Assembly: GCA_035048815.1 (NCBI GenBank)
Contig: JAUCBN010000001.1
Coordinates: 20,041,001-20,105,000 of the forward strand
DNA from: Abelmoschus esculentus
Taxonomy: Eukaryota > Streptophyta > Magnoliopsida > Malvales > Malvaceae
Direction of reading: 5' to 3'
DNA: 64,000 nt
Shown here: positions 1 to 13,900 of the stretch, in pieces
Layout: the number at the start of each line of letters is the position of its first letter
How positions within the stretch are numbered: position 1 is the stretch's first letter
Notes under the pieces: model-generated
Databases searched by the model: none
What the model was told of the DNA's origin: nothing
The model's input: only the letters and a program-made list of their open reading frames with translations
Program-made: the position numbers and the translations under genes

Positions 1-3000
1 ATTAGAACGGAATCTCTATCAAGCCCATTTAGACATGCAAATTTTAATCCCAACAAAATGACAACCAAATGTTATTAAATCAAATTTTATGAGTTTAAAT
101 ACTTAATTATGGGCTTTTGAACAAAATTATACAGATTAATCTCAAATTTTCAACTTTTTACTCGGTTAAAATTAGAACGGAATCTCTATAAATCCCATTT
201 AGACATGCACGTTTTAATCGCATCAAAACGACAACAAAATTTTATTAAAACCAAATTTTATGATTTCAAATTTTTAATTATTAGCTTTGGAACAAAATTA
301 TTGAGATTAATCTAAAGTTTTTAGAATTTTACACGGTTAAAATTAGAACGGAATCTCTATAAAGCCCATTTAGACATGCACGTTTTAGTCCCCAAAAAAT
401 GACAACCAAATGTTATTAAATCAAATTTTATGAGTTTAAATATTTAATTATGGGCTTTTGAACAAAATTATACAGATTAATCTCAAATTTTCAGCTGTTT
501 ACTCTGTTAAAATTAGAACAGAATCTCTAGAAAGCCCATTTAGACATGCACGTTTTAATCCCAACAAAACGACAACCAAATGTTATTAAATCTAATTTTA
601 TGAGTTTAAATATGTAATTATGGGCTTTTAAACAAAATTATACAGATTAATCTCAAATTTTCAGCCGTTTACTCGGTTAAAATTAGAACAGAATCTCTAT
701 AAAGACCATTTAGACATGCACGGTTTAATCGCATCAAAACGACAACCAATTGTTATTAAATTAAATTTTACGAGTTCAAATAGTTAATTATAGGCTTTTG
801 AACAAAATTATACAGATTAATCTCAAATTTTCAGCTTTTTAATCGGTTAAATTCGAATGGAATCTCTGTAAAGTCCATTGAGACATGCACGTTTTAATCG
901 CATCAAAACGACAACCAAATTTTATTAAAATTAAATTTTATGATTTCAAATGTTTAATTATTAGCTTTGGAACAAAATTATCGAGATTAATCTCAAATTT
1001 TTAGAATTTTACTCGGTTAAAATTAGAACGGAATCTCTATAAAGCCCATTTAGACATGCACGTTTTAATCCCCAAAAAACGACAACCGAATGTTATTAAA
1101 TCAAATTTTATGAGTTTAAATATTTAATTATGGGCTTTTGAACAAAATTATACAGATTAATCTCAAATTTTCAGCTGTTTACTTGGTTAAAATTCGAACG
1201 GAATCACTATAAAGCCCATTTACACATTCACAGTTTAATCGCATCAAAACGACAACTAATTGTTATTAAATTAAATTTTATGAGTTTAAATATTTAATTA
1301 TGGGCTTTTGAACAAAATTATACAGATTAATCTCAAATTTTCAGCTATTTACTCGGTTAAAATTCGAACGGAATTTCTATCAAGACCATTTAAACATGCA
1401 CGGTTTAATGACATCAAAACGACATCCAATTGTTATTAGATTAAATTTTATGAGTTCAAATAGTTAATTATAGGCTTTTGAATAAAATTATACAGATTAA
1501 TCTCAAATTTTTCAGCTTTTTACTTCGTTAAAATTAGAACAAAATCTCTACAAAGCCCATTTAGACATGCACTTTTTAATTCCAAAAAAACGACAACCAA
1601 ATGTTATTAAATCAAATTTTATAAGTTTAAATATTTAATTATGGGCTTTTGAACAAAATTATATAGATTAATCGCAAATTTTCAACTGTTTACTCGGTTA
1701 AAATTCGAACGGAATCTCTATAAAGTCTATTTAGACATGCACGGTTTAATCGTATCAAAACAAAAACAAATTGTTATTAAATTAAATTTTATGAGTTCAA
1801 ATAGTTAATTATAGGCTTTTGAACAAAATTATATAGATTAATCTCAAATTTTCAGCTTTTAACACGGTTAAAATTAGAACGGAATCTTTATATAGCCCAT
1901 TTAGACATGCACGTTTTAATCCCAAGAAAACGACAACCAAATGTTATTAAATAAAATTTTATGAGTTTAAATATTTAATTATGGGCTTTTGAACAAAATT
2001 ATACAGATTAATCTAAATTTTCAGCTGTTTACTCGGTTAAAATTCGAACGGAATCTCTATAGAGTCTATTTAGACATGCACTGTTTAATCGCATCAAAAC
2101 GACAACCAATTGTTATTAAATTAAATTTTATGAGTTCAAATAGTCAATTATAGGCTTTTGAATAAAATTATATAGATTAATCTCAAATTTTTAGCTTTTA
2201 ACTCGGTTAAAATTAGAACGGAATCTCTATAAAGCCCATTTAGACATGCACGTTTTAATCCCAAAAAAACGATAACCAAATGTTATTAAATCAAATTTTA
2301 TGAGTTTAAATATTTAATTATGGGCTTTTGAACAAAATTATACAGATTAATCTCAAATTTTCAGTTGTTTACTCGGTTAAAATTCGAACGGAATCTCTAT
2401 CAAGACCATTTAGACATGCACGGTTTAATCACCTCAAAACGACATCCAATTGTTATTAGATTAAATTTTATGAGTTCAAATAGTTAATTATAGGCTTTTG
2501 ACCAGAATTATACAGATTAATCTCAAATTTTTCAGCTTTTTACTCGTTTAAATTTAGAACGGAATCTCTACAAAGCCCATTTAGACATGCACGTTTTAAG
2601 CCCAAAAAAACGACAACCAAATGTTATTAAATCAAATTTTATGAGTTTAAATATTTAATTATAGGCTTTTGAACAAAATTATATAGATTAATCTCAAATT
2701 TTCAGCTGTTTACTCGGTTAAAATTCGAACGGAATCTCTATAAAGTCTATTTAGACATGCACGGATTAATCGCATCAAAACGACATCCAATTGTTATTAG
2801 ATTAAATTTTATGAGTTCAAATAGTTAATTATAGGCTTTTGAACAAAATTATACAGATTAATCTCAAATTTTTTAGCTTTTTACTCGGTTAAAATTAGAA
2901 CGGAATCTCTACAAAGCCCATTTAGACATGCACGTTTTAATCCCAAAAAAAACGATAACCAAATGTTATTAAATTAAATTTTATGAGTTTAAATGTTTAA

Positions 3001-6000
3001 TTATGGGCTTTTGAACAAAATTATACAGATTAATCTCAAATTTTCAGCTATTTACTCGGTTAAAATTTGAACGGAATCTCTATCAAGACCATTTAGACAT
3101 GCACGGTTTAATCACATCAAAACGACATCCAATTGTTATTAGATTAAATTTTATGAGTTCAAATAGTTAATTATAGGCTTTTGAACAAAATTATACATAT
3201 TAATCTCAAATTTTTCAGCTTTTTACTCGGTTAAAATTAGAACGAAATCTCTACAAAGACCATTTAGACATGCACGTTTTAATCCCAAAAAAACGACAAC
3301 CAAATGTTATTAAATCAAATTTTATGAGTTTAAATATTTAATTATGGGCTTTTGAACAAAATTATACAGATTAATCTCAAATTTTTAGCTATTTACTCGG
3401 TTAAAATTCGAAAGGAATCTCTATCAAGACCATTTAGACATGCACGGTTTAATCCCATCAAAACGATATCCAATAGTTGTTAGATTAAATTTTATGAGTT
3501 CAAATAGTTAATTATAGGCTTTTGAGCAAAATTATACAGATTAATCTCAAATTTTTCAGCTTTTTACTCGGTTAAAATTAGAACGGAATCTCTACAAAGC
3601 CCATTTAGACATGCACGTTTTAATCCCAAAAAACGACAACCAAATGTTATTAAATCAAATTTTATGAGTTTAAATATTTAATTATGGGCTTTTGAACAAA
3701 ATTATATAGATTAATCTCAAATTTTCAGCTGTTCACTCGCTTAAAATTCGAACAGAATCTCTATAAAGTCTATTTAGACATGCACGGTTTAATCGCATCA
3801 AAACGACAACCAATTGTTATTAAATTAAATTTTATGAGTTTAAATAGTTAATTATAGGCTTTTGAACAAAATTATATAGATTAATCTCAAATTTTCAGCT
3901 TTTAACTCGGTTTAAATTAAAACGAAATCTCTATAAAGCCCATTTAGACATGCACGTTTTAATCCCAAAAAAACGACAACCAAATGTTATTAAATAAAGA
4001 CCATTTAGACATGTACGGTTTAATCGCATCAAAACGAGAACCAATTGTTATTAAATTAAATTTTATGAGTTCAAATAGTTAATTATAGGCTTTTGAACAA
4101 AATTATACAGATTATTCTCAAATTTTCAGCTATTTACTTTGTTAAAATTAGAACGGAATCTCTAGAAAGCCCATTTATACATGTACGTTTTAATCCCAAC
4201 AAAACGACAACCAAATGTTTTTAAATCTAATTTTATGAGTTTAAATATTTAATTATGGGCTTTTAAACAAAATTATACAGATTAATCTCAAATTTTCAAC
4301 TGTTTACTCGGTTAAAATTCGAACAGAATATCTATAAAGACCATTTAGACATGCACGGTTTAATCGCATCAAAACGACAACCACTTGTTATTAAATTAAA
4401 TTTTACGAGTTCAAATAGTTAATTATAGGCTTTTGAACAAAATTATACAGATTAATCTCAAATTTTCAGCTTTTTACTCGGTTAAAATTAGAACGGAATC
4501 TCTATAAAGCCCATTTAGACATGCACGTTTTAATCGCATCAAAACGACAATCAAATTTTATTTAAACCAGATTTTATGATTTAAAATTTTTAATTATTAG
4601 CTTTGGAACAAAATTATCAAGATTAATCTCAAATTAGAACGGAATCTCAATAAAGCCCATTTAGACATGCACGTTTTAATCCCAAAATAACGACAACCAA
4701 ATGTTGTTAAATCAAATTTTATGAGTTTAAATATTTAATTATGGGCTTTTGAACAAAATTATACAGATTAATCTCAAATTTTCAGTTGTTTACTCGGTTA
4801 AAATTCGAACGGAATCTCTACAAAGCCCATTTAGACATGCACGTTTTAATCCCAAAAAAACGACAACCAAATGTTATTAAATCAAATTTTATGAGTTTAA
4901 ATATTTAATTATGGGCTTTTGAATAAAATTATACAGATTAATCTCAAATTGTAAGGTTTTAACTCAGTTAAAATTCGAACGGATTCTCTATAGAGCACAT
5001 TTAGGCATGCTCGTATTAATCGCATCAAAACGACAACCAAATGTTATTAACTTAAATTTTATGAGTTCAAATAGTTAATTATTAGCTTTCGAACAAAATT
5101 ACACAGATTAATCTAAAATTTTTAGCTTTTTACTCGGTTAAAATTTGAACGGAATCTCTATAAAGCCCATTTAGAGATGCACATTTTAATCGCATCAAAA
5201 CGACAACCAAATTTTATTAAAATCAAATTTTATGATTTCAAATATTTAATTATTAGCTTTTGAACAAAATTATACAGATCAATCTGAAATTTTCAGAATT
5301 TTACTTGGTTAAAATTAGAACGAAGTCTCTATACAGACCATTTAGACATGCACGTTTTAATCCCAACAAAACGACAACCAAATGTTATTAAATCAAATTT
5401 GATGATTTTAAATATTTAATTATGGGCTTTTGAATAAAATTATAAAGATTAATCTCAAATTTTAAAGTTTTTACTCGGTTAAAATTCGAACGGAATCTCT
5501 AAAAAACCCATTTAGACATTCACGTTTTAATCGCATCAAAACGACAACAAATTTTATTAAAATGAAATTTTATGATTTTAAATATTTAATTATCATCTTT
5601 TGAACAAAATTATACAGATTAATCTGAAATTTTTAGAATTTTACTCGGTTAAAATTAGAACGGAATCTCTATAAAGCCCATTTAGACATGCACGTTTCAA
5701 TCCCAACAAAACGACAACCAAATGTTATTAAATCAAATTTCATGAGTTTAAATATTTAATTATGGGCTTTTGAACAAAATTATACAGATTAATCTCAAAT
5801 TTTAAGGTTTTTACTCGGTTAAAATTCGAACGGATTCTCTATTGAGCATATTTAGACATACACGTTTTAATCGCATCAAAACGAAAACCAAATTTTATTA
5901 AAATCAAATTTTATGATTTCAAATATTTAATTATTAGCTTTTGAACAAAATTATACAGATTAATCTGAAATTTTCAGAATTTTACTCGGTTAAAATTAGA

Positions 6001-9000
6001 ACGGAATCTCTATAAAGCCCAATTAGATATGCACGTTTTAATCGCATCAAAACGACAACCAAATGTTTTTAAATAAAATTTTATGAGTTTAAATATTTAA
6101 TTATGGGCTTTTGAACAAAATTATACAGATTAATTTCAAATTTTCAGCTGTTTACTCGGTTAAAATTCGAACGGAATCTCTATAGAGTCTATTTAGACAT
6201 GCACGGTTTAATCGCATCAAAACGACAACCAATTGTTATTAAATTAAATTTTATGAGTTCAAATAATTAATTATAGGCTTTTGAACAAAATTATACAGAT
6301 TAATCTCAAATTTTTAGCTTTTAACTCGGTTAAAATTAGAACGGAATCTCTGTAAAGCCCATTTAGACATGCACGTTTTAATCCCAAAAAAACGATAACC
6401 AAATGTTTTTTAATCAAATTTTATGAGTTTAAATATTTAATTATGGGATTTTGAACAAAATTATACAGATTAATCTCAAATTTTCAGCTATTTACTCGGT
6501 TAAAATTCGAACGGAATCTCTATCAAGACCATTTAGACATGCACGGTTTAATCACATCAAAACGACATCCAATTGTTATTAGATTAAATATTATGAGTTC
6601 AAATAGTTCATTATAGGCTTTTGAACAAGATTATACAGATTAATCCCAAATTTTTCAGCTTTTTACTCAGTTTAAATTAGAACGGAATCTCTACAAAGCC
6701 CATTTAGACATGCACGGTTTAATCCCAAAAAAACGACAACCAAATGTTATTAAATCAAATTTTATGAGTTTAAATATTTAATTATCGGCTTTTGAACTAA
6801 ATTATATAGATTAATCTCAAATTTTCAGCTGTTTACTCGGTTAAAATTTGAACGGAATCTCTATAGAGTCTATTTAGACATGCTCGGTTTAATCGCATCA
6901 AAACGACAACCAATTGTTATTAAATTAAATTTTATGAGTTCAAATAGTTAATTATTGGCTTTTGAACAAAATTATATAGATTAATCTCAAATTTTCAGCT
7001 TTTAACTCGGTTAAAATTAGAACGGAATCTGTATAAAGCCCGTTTAGACATGCACGTTTTAATCGCATCAAAACGACAACCAAATTTTATTAAAACCAAA
7101 TTTTATGATTTCAAATTTTTAATTATTAGCTTTGGAACAAAATTATCGAGATTAATCTCAAATTTTTAGAATTTTACTCGGTTAAAATTAGAACGAAATC
7201 TCTATAAAGCCTATTTAGACATGCACGTTTTAATCCCAACAAAACGACAACCAAATGTTATTAAATCAAATTTTATGAGTTTAAAAATTTAATTATGGGC
7301 TTTTGAACAAAATTATACAGATTAATCTCAAATTTTCAGCTGTTTACACGGTTAAAATTCGTACGGAATCTCTATAAAGACCATTTAGACATGCACGGTT
7401 TAATCGCATCAAAACAACGACCAATTGTTATTAAATTAAATTTTATGAGTTAAAATAGTTAATTATAGGCTTTTGAACAAAATTATACAGATTAATCTCC
7501 AATTTTTAGCTCTTTACTCGGTTAAAATTAGAACAGAATCTGTATAAAGCCCGTTTAGACATGCACGTTTTAATCGCATCAAAACGACAACCAAATTTTA
7601 TTAAAACCAAATTTTATGATTTCAAATTTTTAATTATTAGCTTTGGAACAAAATTATCGAGATTAATCTCAAATTTTTAGAATTTTACTCGGTTAAAATT
7701 AGAACGAAATCTCTATAAAGCCCATTTAGACATGCACGTTTTAATCCCAAAATAACGACAACCAAATGTTATTAAATCAAATTTTATGAGTTTAAATATT
7801 TAATTATGGGCTTTTGAACAAAATTATACAGATTAATCTCAAATTTTCAGCTGTTTACTCGGTTAAAATTCGAACAGAATCTCTATAAAGTCTATTTAGA
7901 CATGCACGGTTTAATCGCATCAAAACGACAACTAATTGTTGTTAAATTAAATTTTATGAGTTCAAATAGTTAATTATAGGCTTTTGAACAAAATTATATA
8001 GATTAATCTCAAATTTTCAGCTTTTAACTTGGTTAAAATTAGAACGGAATCTCTATAAAGCCCATTTAGACATGCACGTTTTAATCCCAAAGAAACGACA
8101 ACCAAATGTTATTAAATCAAATTTTATGAGTTTAAATATTTAATTATGGGCTTTTGAACAAAATTATACAGATTAATCTCAAATTTTCAGTTGTTTACTC
8201 GGTTAAAATTCGAACGAAATCTCTATAGAGTCTATTTAGACATGCACGGTTTAATCGCATCAAAACGACAACCAATTGTTATTAAATTAAATTTTATGAG
8301 TTCAAATAGTTAATTATAGGCTTTTGAACAAAATTATACAGATTAATCTCAAATTTTTAGCTTTTAACTCGGTTAAAATTAGAACGGAATCTCTATAAAG
8401 CCCATTTAGACATGCACGTTTTAATCCCAAAAAAACGATAACCAAATGTTATTAAAACAAATTTTATGAGTTTAAATATTTAATTATAGGCTTTTGAACA
8501 AAATTATACAGATTAATCTCAAATTTTCAGCTATTTACTCGTTTAAAATTCGAACGGAATCTCTATCAAGACCATTTAGACATGCACGGTTTAATCACAT
8601 CAAAACGATATCCAATTGTTATTAGATTAAATTTTATGAGTTCAAATAGTTAATTATAGGCTTTTGAACAAAAGTATACAGATTAATCTCAAATTTTTCA
8701 GCTTTTTACTCGGTTAAAATTAGAACGGAATCTCTACAAGGCCCATTTAGACATGCACGTTTTAATCCCAAAAAAACGACAACCAAATGTTATTAAATCA
8801 AATTTTATGAGTTTAAATATTTAATTATGGGCTTTTGAACTAAATTATATAGATTAATCTCAAATTTTCAGTTGTTTACTCGGTTAAAATTCGAACGGAA
8901 TCTCTATAAAGTCTATTTAGACATGCACGGTTTAATCGCATCAAAACGACAACCAATTATTATTAAATTAAATTTTATGAGTTCAAATAGTTAATTATAG

Positions 9001-9600
9001 GCTTTTGAACAAAATTATATAGATTAATCTCAAATTTTCAGCTTTTAACTTGGTTAAAATTAGAACGGAATCTCTATAAAGCCCATTTAGACATGCACGT
9101 TTTAATCCCAAAGAAACGACAACCAAATGTTATTAAATCAAATTTTATGAGTTTAAAAATTTAATTATGGGCTTTTGAACAAAATTATACAGATTAATCT
9201 CAAATTTTCAGCTGTTTACACGGTTAAAATTCGTACGGAATCTCTATAAAGACCATTTAGACATGCACGATTTAATCGCATCAAAACAACGACCAATTGT
9301 TATTAAATTAAATTTTATGAGTTCAAATAGTTAATTATAGGCTTTTGAATAAAATTATACAGATTAATCTCAAATTTTTAGCTTTTTATTCGGTTAAAAT
9401 TAGAAAGGAATCTCTATAAAGCCCATTTAGACATGCACGTTTTAATCCCCAAAAAATGACAACCAAATGTTATTAAATCAAATTTTATGAGTTTAAATAT
9501 TTAATTATGGGCTTTTGAACAAAATTATACAGATTAATCTCAAATTTTCAGCTGTTTACTCTGTTAAAATTAGAACGGAATCTCTAGAAAGCCCATTTAG

Positions 9601-10960
9601 ACATGCACGGTTTAATCGCATCAAAACGATAACCAAATGTTATTAAATTAAATTTTATGAGTTCAAATAGTTAATTATAGGCTTTTGAACAAAACTATAC
9701 AGATTAATCTCAAATTTTCAGCTTTTTACTCGGTTAAAATTAGAACAGAATCTCTATAAAGCCCGTTTAGACATGCACATTTTAATCCCAACAAAACGAC
9801 AACCAAATGTTATTAAATCAAATTTTATGAGTTTAAATATTTAATTATGGGCTTTTGAACAAAATTATACAGATTAATCTCAAATTTTCAGCTGTTTACT
9901 CGGTTAAAATTCGAACGGAATCTCTATCAAGTCTATTTAGACATGCACGGTTTAATCACATCAAAACGACAACAAATTGTTATTAAATTAAATTTTATGA
10001 GTTCAAATAGTTAATTATAGGCTTTTGAACAAAATTATATAGATTAATCTCAAATTTTCAGCTTTTTACTCGGTTAAAATTAGAACAGAATCTCTATAAA
10101 GCCCATTTAGACATGCACGTTTTAATCGCATCAAAACGACAACCAAATGTTATTAAATCAAATTTTATGAGTTTAAATATTTAATTATGGGCTTTTGAAC
10201 AAAATTATACAGATTAATCTCAAATTTTCAGCTGTTTACTCTGTTAAAATTAGAACGGAATCTCTAGAAAGCCCATTTAGACATGCACGGTTTAATCGCA
10301 TCAAAACGATAACCAAATGTTATTAAATTAAATTTTATGAGTTCAAATAGTTAATTATAGGCTTTTGAACAAAACTATACAGATTAATCTCAAATTTTCA
10401 GCTTTTTACTCGGTTAAAATTAGAACAGAATCTCTATAAAGCCCGTTTAGACATGCACATTTTAATCCCAACAAAACGACAACCAAATGTTATTAAATAA
10501 AATTTTATGAGTTTAAATATTTAATTATGGGCTTTTGAACAAAATTATACAGATTAATCTCAAATTTTCAGCTGTTTACTCGGTTAAAATTCGAACGGAC
10601 TCTCTATAGAGTCTATTTAGACATGCACGGTTTAATCGCTTCAAAACGACAACCAATTGTTATTAAATTAAATTTTATGAGTTCAAATAATTAATTATAG
10701 GCTTTTGAACAAAATTATACAGATTAATCTCAAATTTTTAGCTTTTAACTCGGTTAAAAACAGAACTGAATCTCTGTAAAGCCCATTTAGACATGCACGT
10801 TTTAATCCCAAAAAAACGATAATCAAATGTTATTAAAACAAATTTTATGAGTTTAAATATTTAATTATGGGCTTTTGAACAAAATTATACAGATTAATCT
10901 CAAATTTTCAGCTATTTACTCGGTTAAAATTCGAACAGAATCTCTATCAAGTCTATTTAG
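9601..10960. repeat. Four-monomer (680-bp) higher-order repeat within block 1
   Basis: The variant string AACAAAACTATACAG and the combination GGTTTAATCGCATC plus GATAACCAAATG recur at a spacing of exactly 680 bp (9,601 and 10,281), as does the variant GCCCGTTTAGACATGCACAT (9,761 and 10,441). The two copies differ at few positions, far fewer than neighbouring monomers within a copy. This is a recent duplication of a four-monomer unit over the older 340-bp dimer pattern. The right limit is approximate. Confidence 0.75.
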
Positions 10961-13900
10961 ACATGCACGGTTTAATCACATCAAAACGACAACCAATTGT
11001 TATTAAATTAAATTTTATGAGTTCAAATAGTTAATTATAGGCTTTTGAACAAAATTATATAGATTAATCTCAAATTTTCAGCTTTTAACTCGGTTAAAAT
11101 TAGAACGAAATCTCTATAAAGCCCATTTAGACATGCACGTTTTAATCCCAAAAAAACGACAACCAAATGTTATTAAATCAAATTTTATGAGTTTAAAAAT
11201 TTAATTATGGGCTTTTGAACAAAATTATACAGATTAATCTCAAATTTTCAGCTTTTTACTCGGTTAAAATTCGTACGGAATCTCTATAAAGACCATTTAG
11301 ACATGCACGGTTTAATCGCAACAAAACAACGACCAATTGTTATTAAATTAAATTTTATGAGTTCAAATAGTTAATTATAGGCTTTTGAACAAAATTATAC
11401 AGATTAATCTCAAATTTTTAGCTTTTTACTCGGTTAAAATTAGAACAGAATCTCTATAAAGCCCATTTAGACATGCACATTTTAATCCCAACAAAACGAC
11501 AACCAAATTTTATTAAAACAAAATTTTATGATTTAAAATTTTTAATTTTTAGCTTTGGAACAAAATTATCGAGATTAATCTCAAATTTTCAGAATTTTAC
11601 TCGGTTAAAATTAGAACGGAATCTCTATAAAGCCTATTTAGACATGCACCTTTTAATCCCAAAAAAACGACAACCAAATGTTATTAAATCAAATTTTATG
11701 AGTTTAAATATTTAATTATGGGCTTTTGAACAAAATTATATAGATTAATCTCAAATTTTCAGCTGTTTACTCGGTTTAAAATTCGAACGGAATCTCTATA
11801 AAGTCTATTTAGACATGCACGGTTTAATCGCATCAAAACGATAACCAATTGTTATTAAATTAAATTTTTTGAGTTCAAATAGTTAATTATACGCTTTTGA
11901 ACAAAATTGCACAGATTAATCTCAAATTTTCAGCTTTTAACTCGGTTAAAATTAGAACGCAATCTCTATATAGCCCATTTAGACATGCAAATTTTAATCC
12001 CAACAAAACGACAACCAAATGTTATTAAATCAAATTTTATGAGTTTAAATACTTAATTATGGGCTTTTGAACAAAATTATACAGATTAATCTCAAATTTT
12101 CAGCTGTTTACTCTGTTAAAATTAGAACGGAATCTCTAGAAAGCCCATTTAGACATGCATGTTTTAATCCCAAAAAAACGACAACCGAATGTTATTAAAT
12201 CAAATTTTAGGAGTTTAAATATTTAATTATGGGCTTTTGAACAAAATTATACAGATTAATCTCAAGTTTTCAGTTGTTTACTTGGTTAAAATTCGAACGG
12301 AATCTCTATAAAGCCCATTTACACATACACGGTTTAATCGCATCAAAACGACAACTAATTATTATTAAATTAAATTTTATGAGTTCAAATAGTTAATTGT
12401 AGGCTTTTGAACAAAAATATACAGATTAATCTCAAATTTTCAGCTTTTTACTAGGTTAAAATTAGAACGAAATCTCTATAAAGCCCATTTAGACATGCAC
12501 GTTTTAATCCCAAAAAAAGACAACCAAATGTTATTAAATCTAATTTTATGAGTTTAAATATTTAATTATTGGATTTTGAACAAAATTATACAGATTAATC
12601 TCAAATTTACAGCTGTTTACTCGGTTAAAATTCGAACGGAATCTCTATAAAGACCATTTAGACATGCACGGTTTAATCGCATCAAAACGACAACCAATTG
12701 TTATTAAATTAAATTTTATAAGTTCAAATAGTTAATTATAGGCTTTTGAACAAAATTATACAGATTAATCTCAAATTTTCAGCTTTTAACTCGGTTAAAA
12801 TTAGAACGGAATCTCTATAAAGCTCATTTAGACATGCACGTTTTAATCCCAAAAAAACGACAACCAAATGTTATTAAATCAAATTTTATGAGTTTAAGTA
12901 TTTAATTATGGGCTTTTGAACAAAATTATACAGATTAATCTCAAATTTTCAGCTGTTTACTTGGTTAAAATTCGAACGGAATCTCTATAAAGCCCATTTA
13001 CACATGCACGGTTTAATCGCATCAAAACGACAACTAATTGTTATTAAATTAAATTTCATGAGTTCAAATAGTTAATTGTAGGCTTTTGAACTAAAATATA
13101 CAGATTAATCTCAAATTTTCAGCGTTTTACTCGGTTAAAATTCGAACGGAATCTCTATAAAGCCCATTTAGACAAGCACGTTTTAATCCCAAAAAAACGA
13201 CAACCAATTGTTATTAAGTCAAATTTTATGAGTTTAAATATTTAATTATGGGATTTTGAACAAAATTATACAGATTAATCTAAAATTTTCAGCTGTTTAC
13301 TCGGTTAAAATTCGAACGGAATCTCTATAAAGACCAGTTAGACATGCACGGTTTAATCGCATCAAAACGACAACCAAATGTTATTAAATTAAATTTTATG
13401 AGTTCAAATAGTTAATTATAGGCTTTTGAACAAAATTATACAGATTAATCTCAAATTTTCAGCTTTTTACTCGGTTAAAATTAGAACGGAATCTCTATCA
13501 AGCCCATTTAGACTTGCAAATTTTAATCCCAACAAAACGACAACCAAATGTTATTAAATCAAATTTTATGAGTTTAAATACTTAATTATGGGCTTTTGAA
13601 CAAAATTATACAGATTAATCTCAAATTTTCAGCTGTTTACTCTGTTAAAATTAGAACGGAATCTCTAGAAAGCCCATTTAGACATGCACGTTTTAATCCC
13701 AACAAAACGACAACCAAATGTTATTAAATCAAATTTTATGAGTTTAAATATTTAATTATGGGCTTTTGAACAAAATTATATAGATTAATCTCAAATTTTC
13801 AGCTGTTTACTCGGTTAAAATACGAACGGAATCTCTATAAAGACCATTTATACATGCACGGTTTAATCGCATCAAAACGACAACCAAATGTTATTAAATT

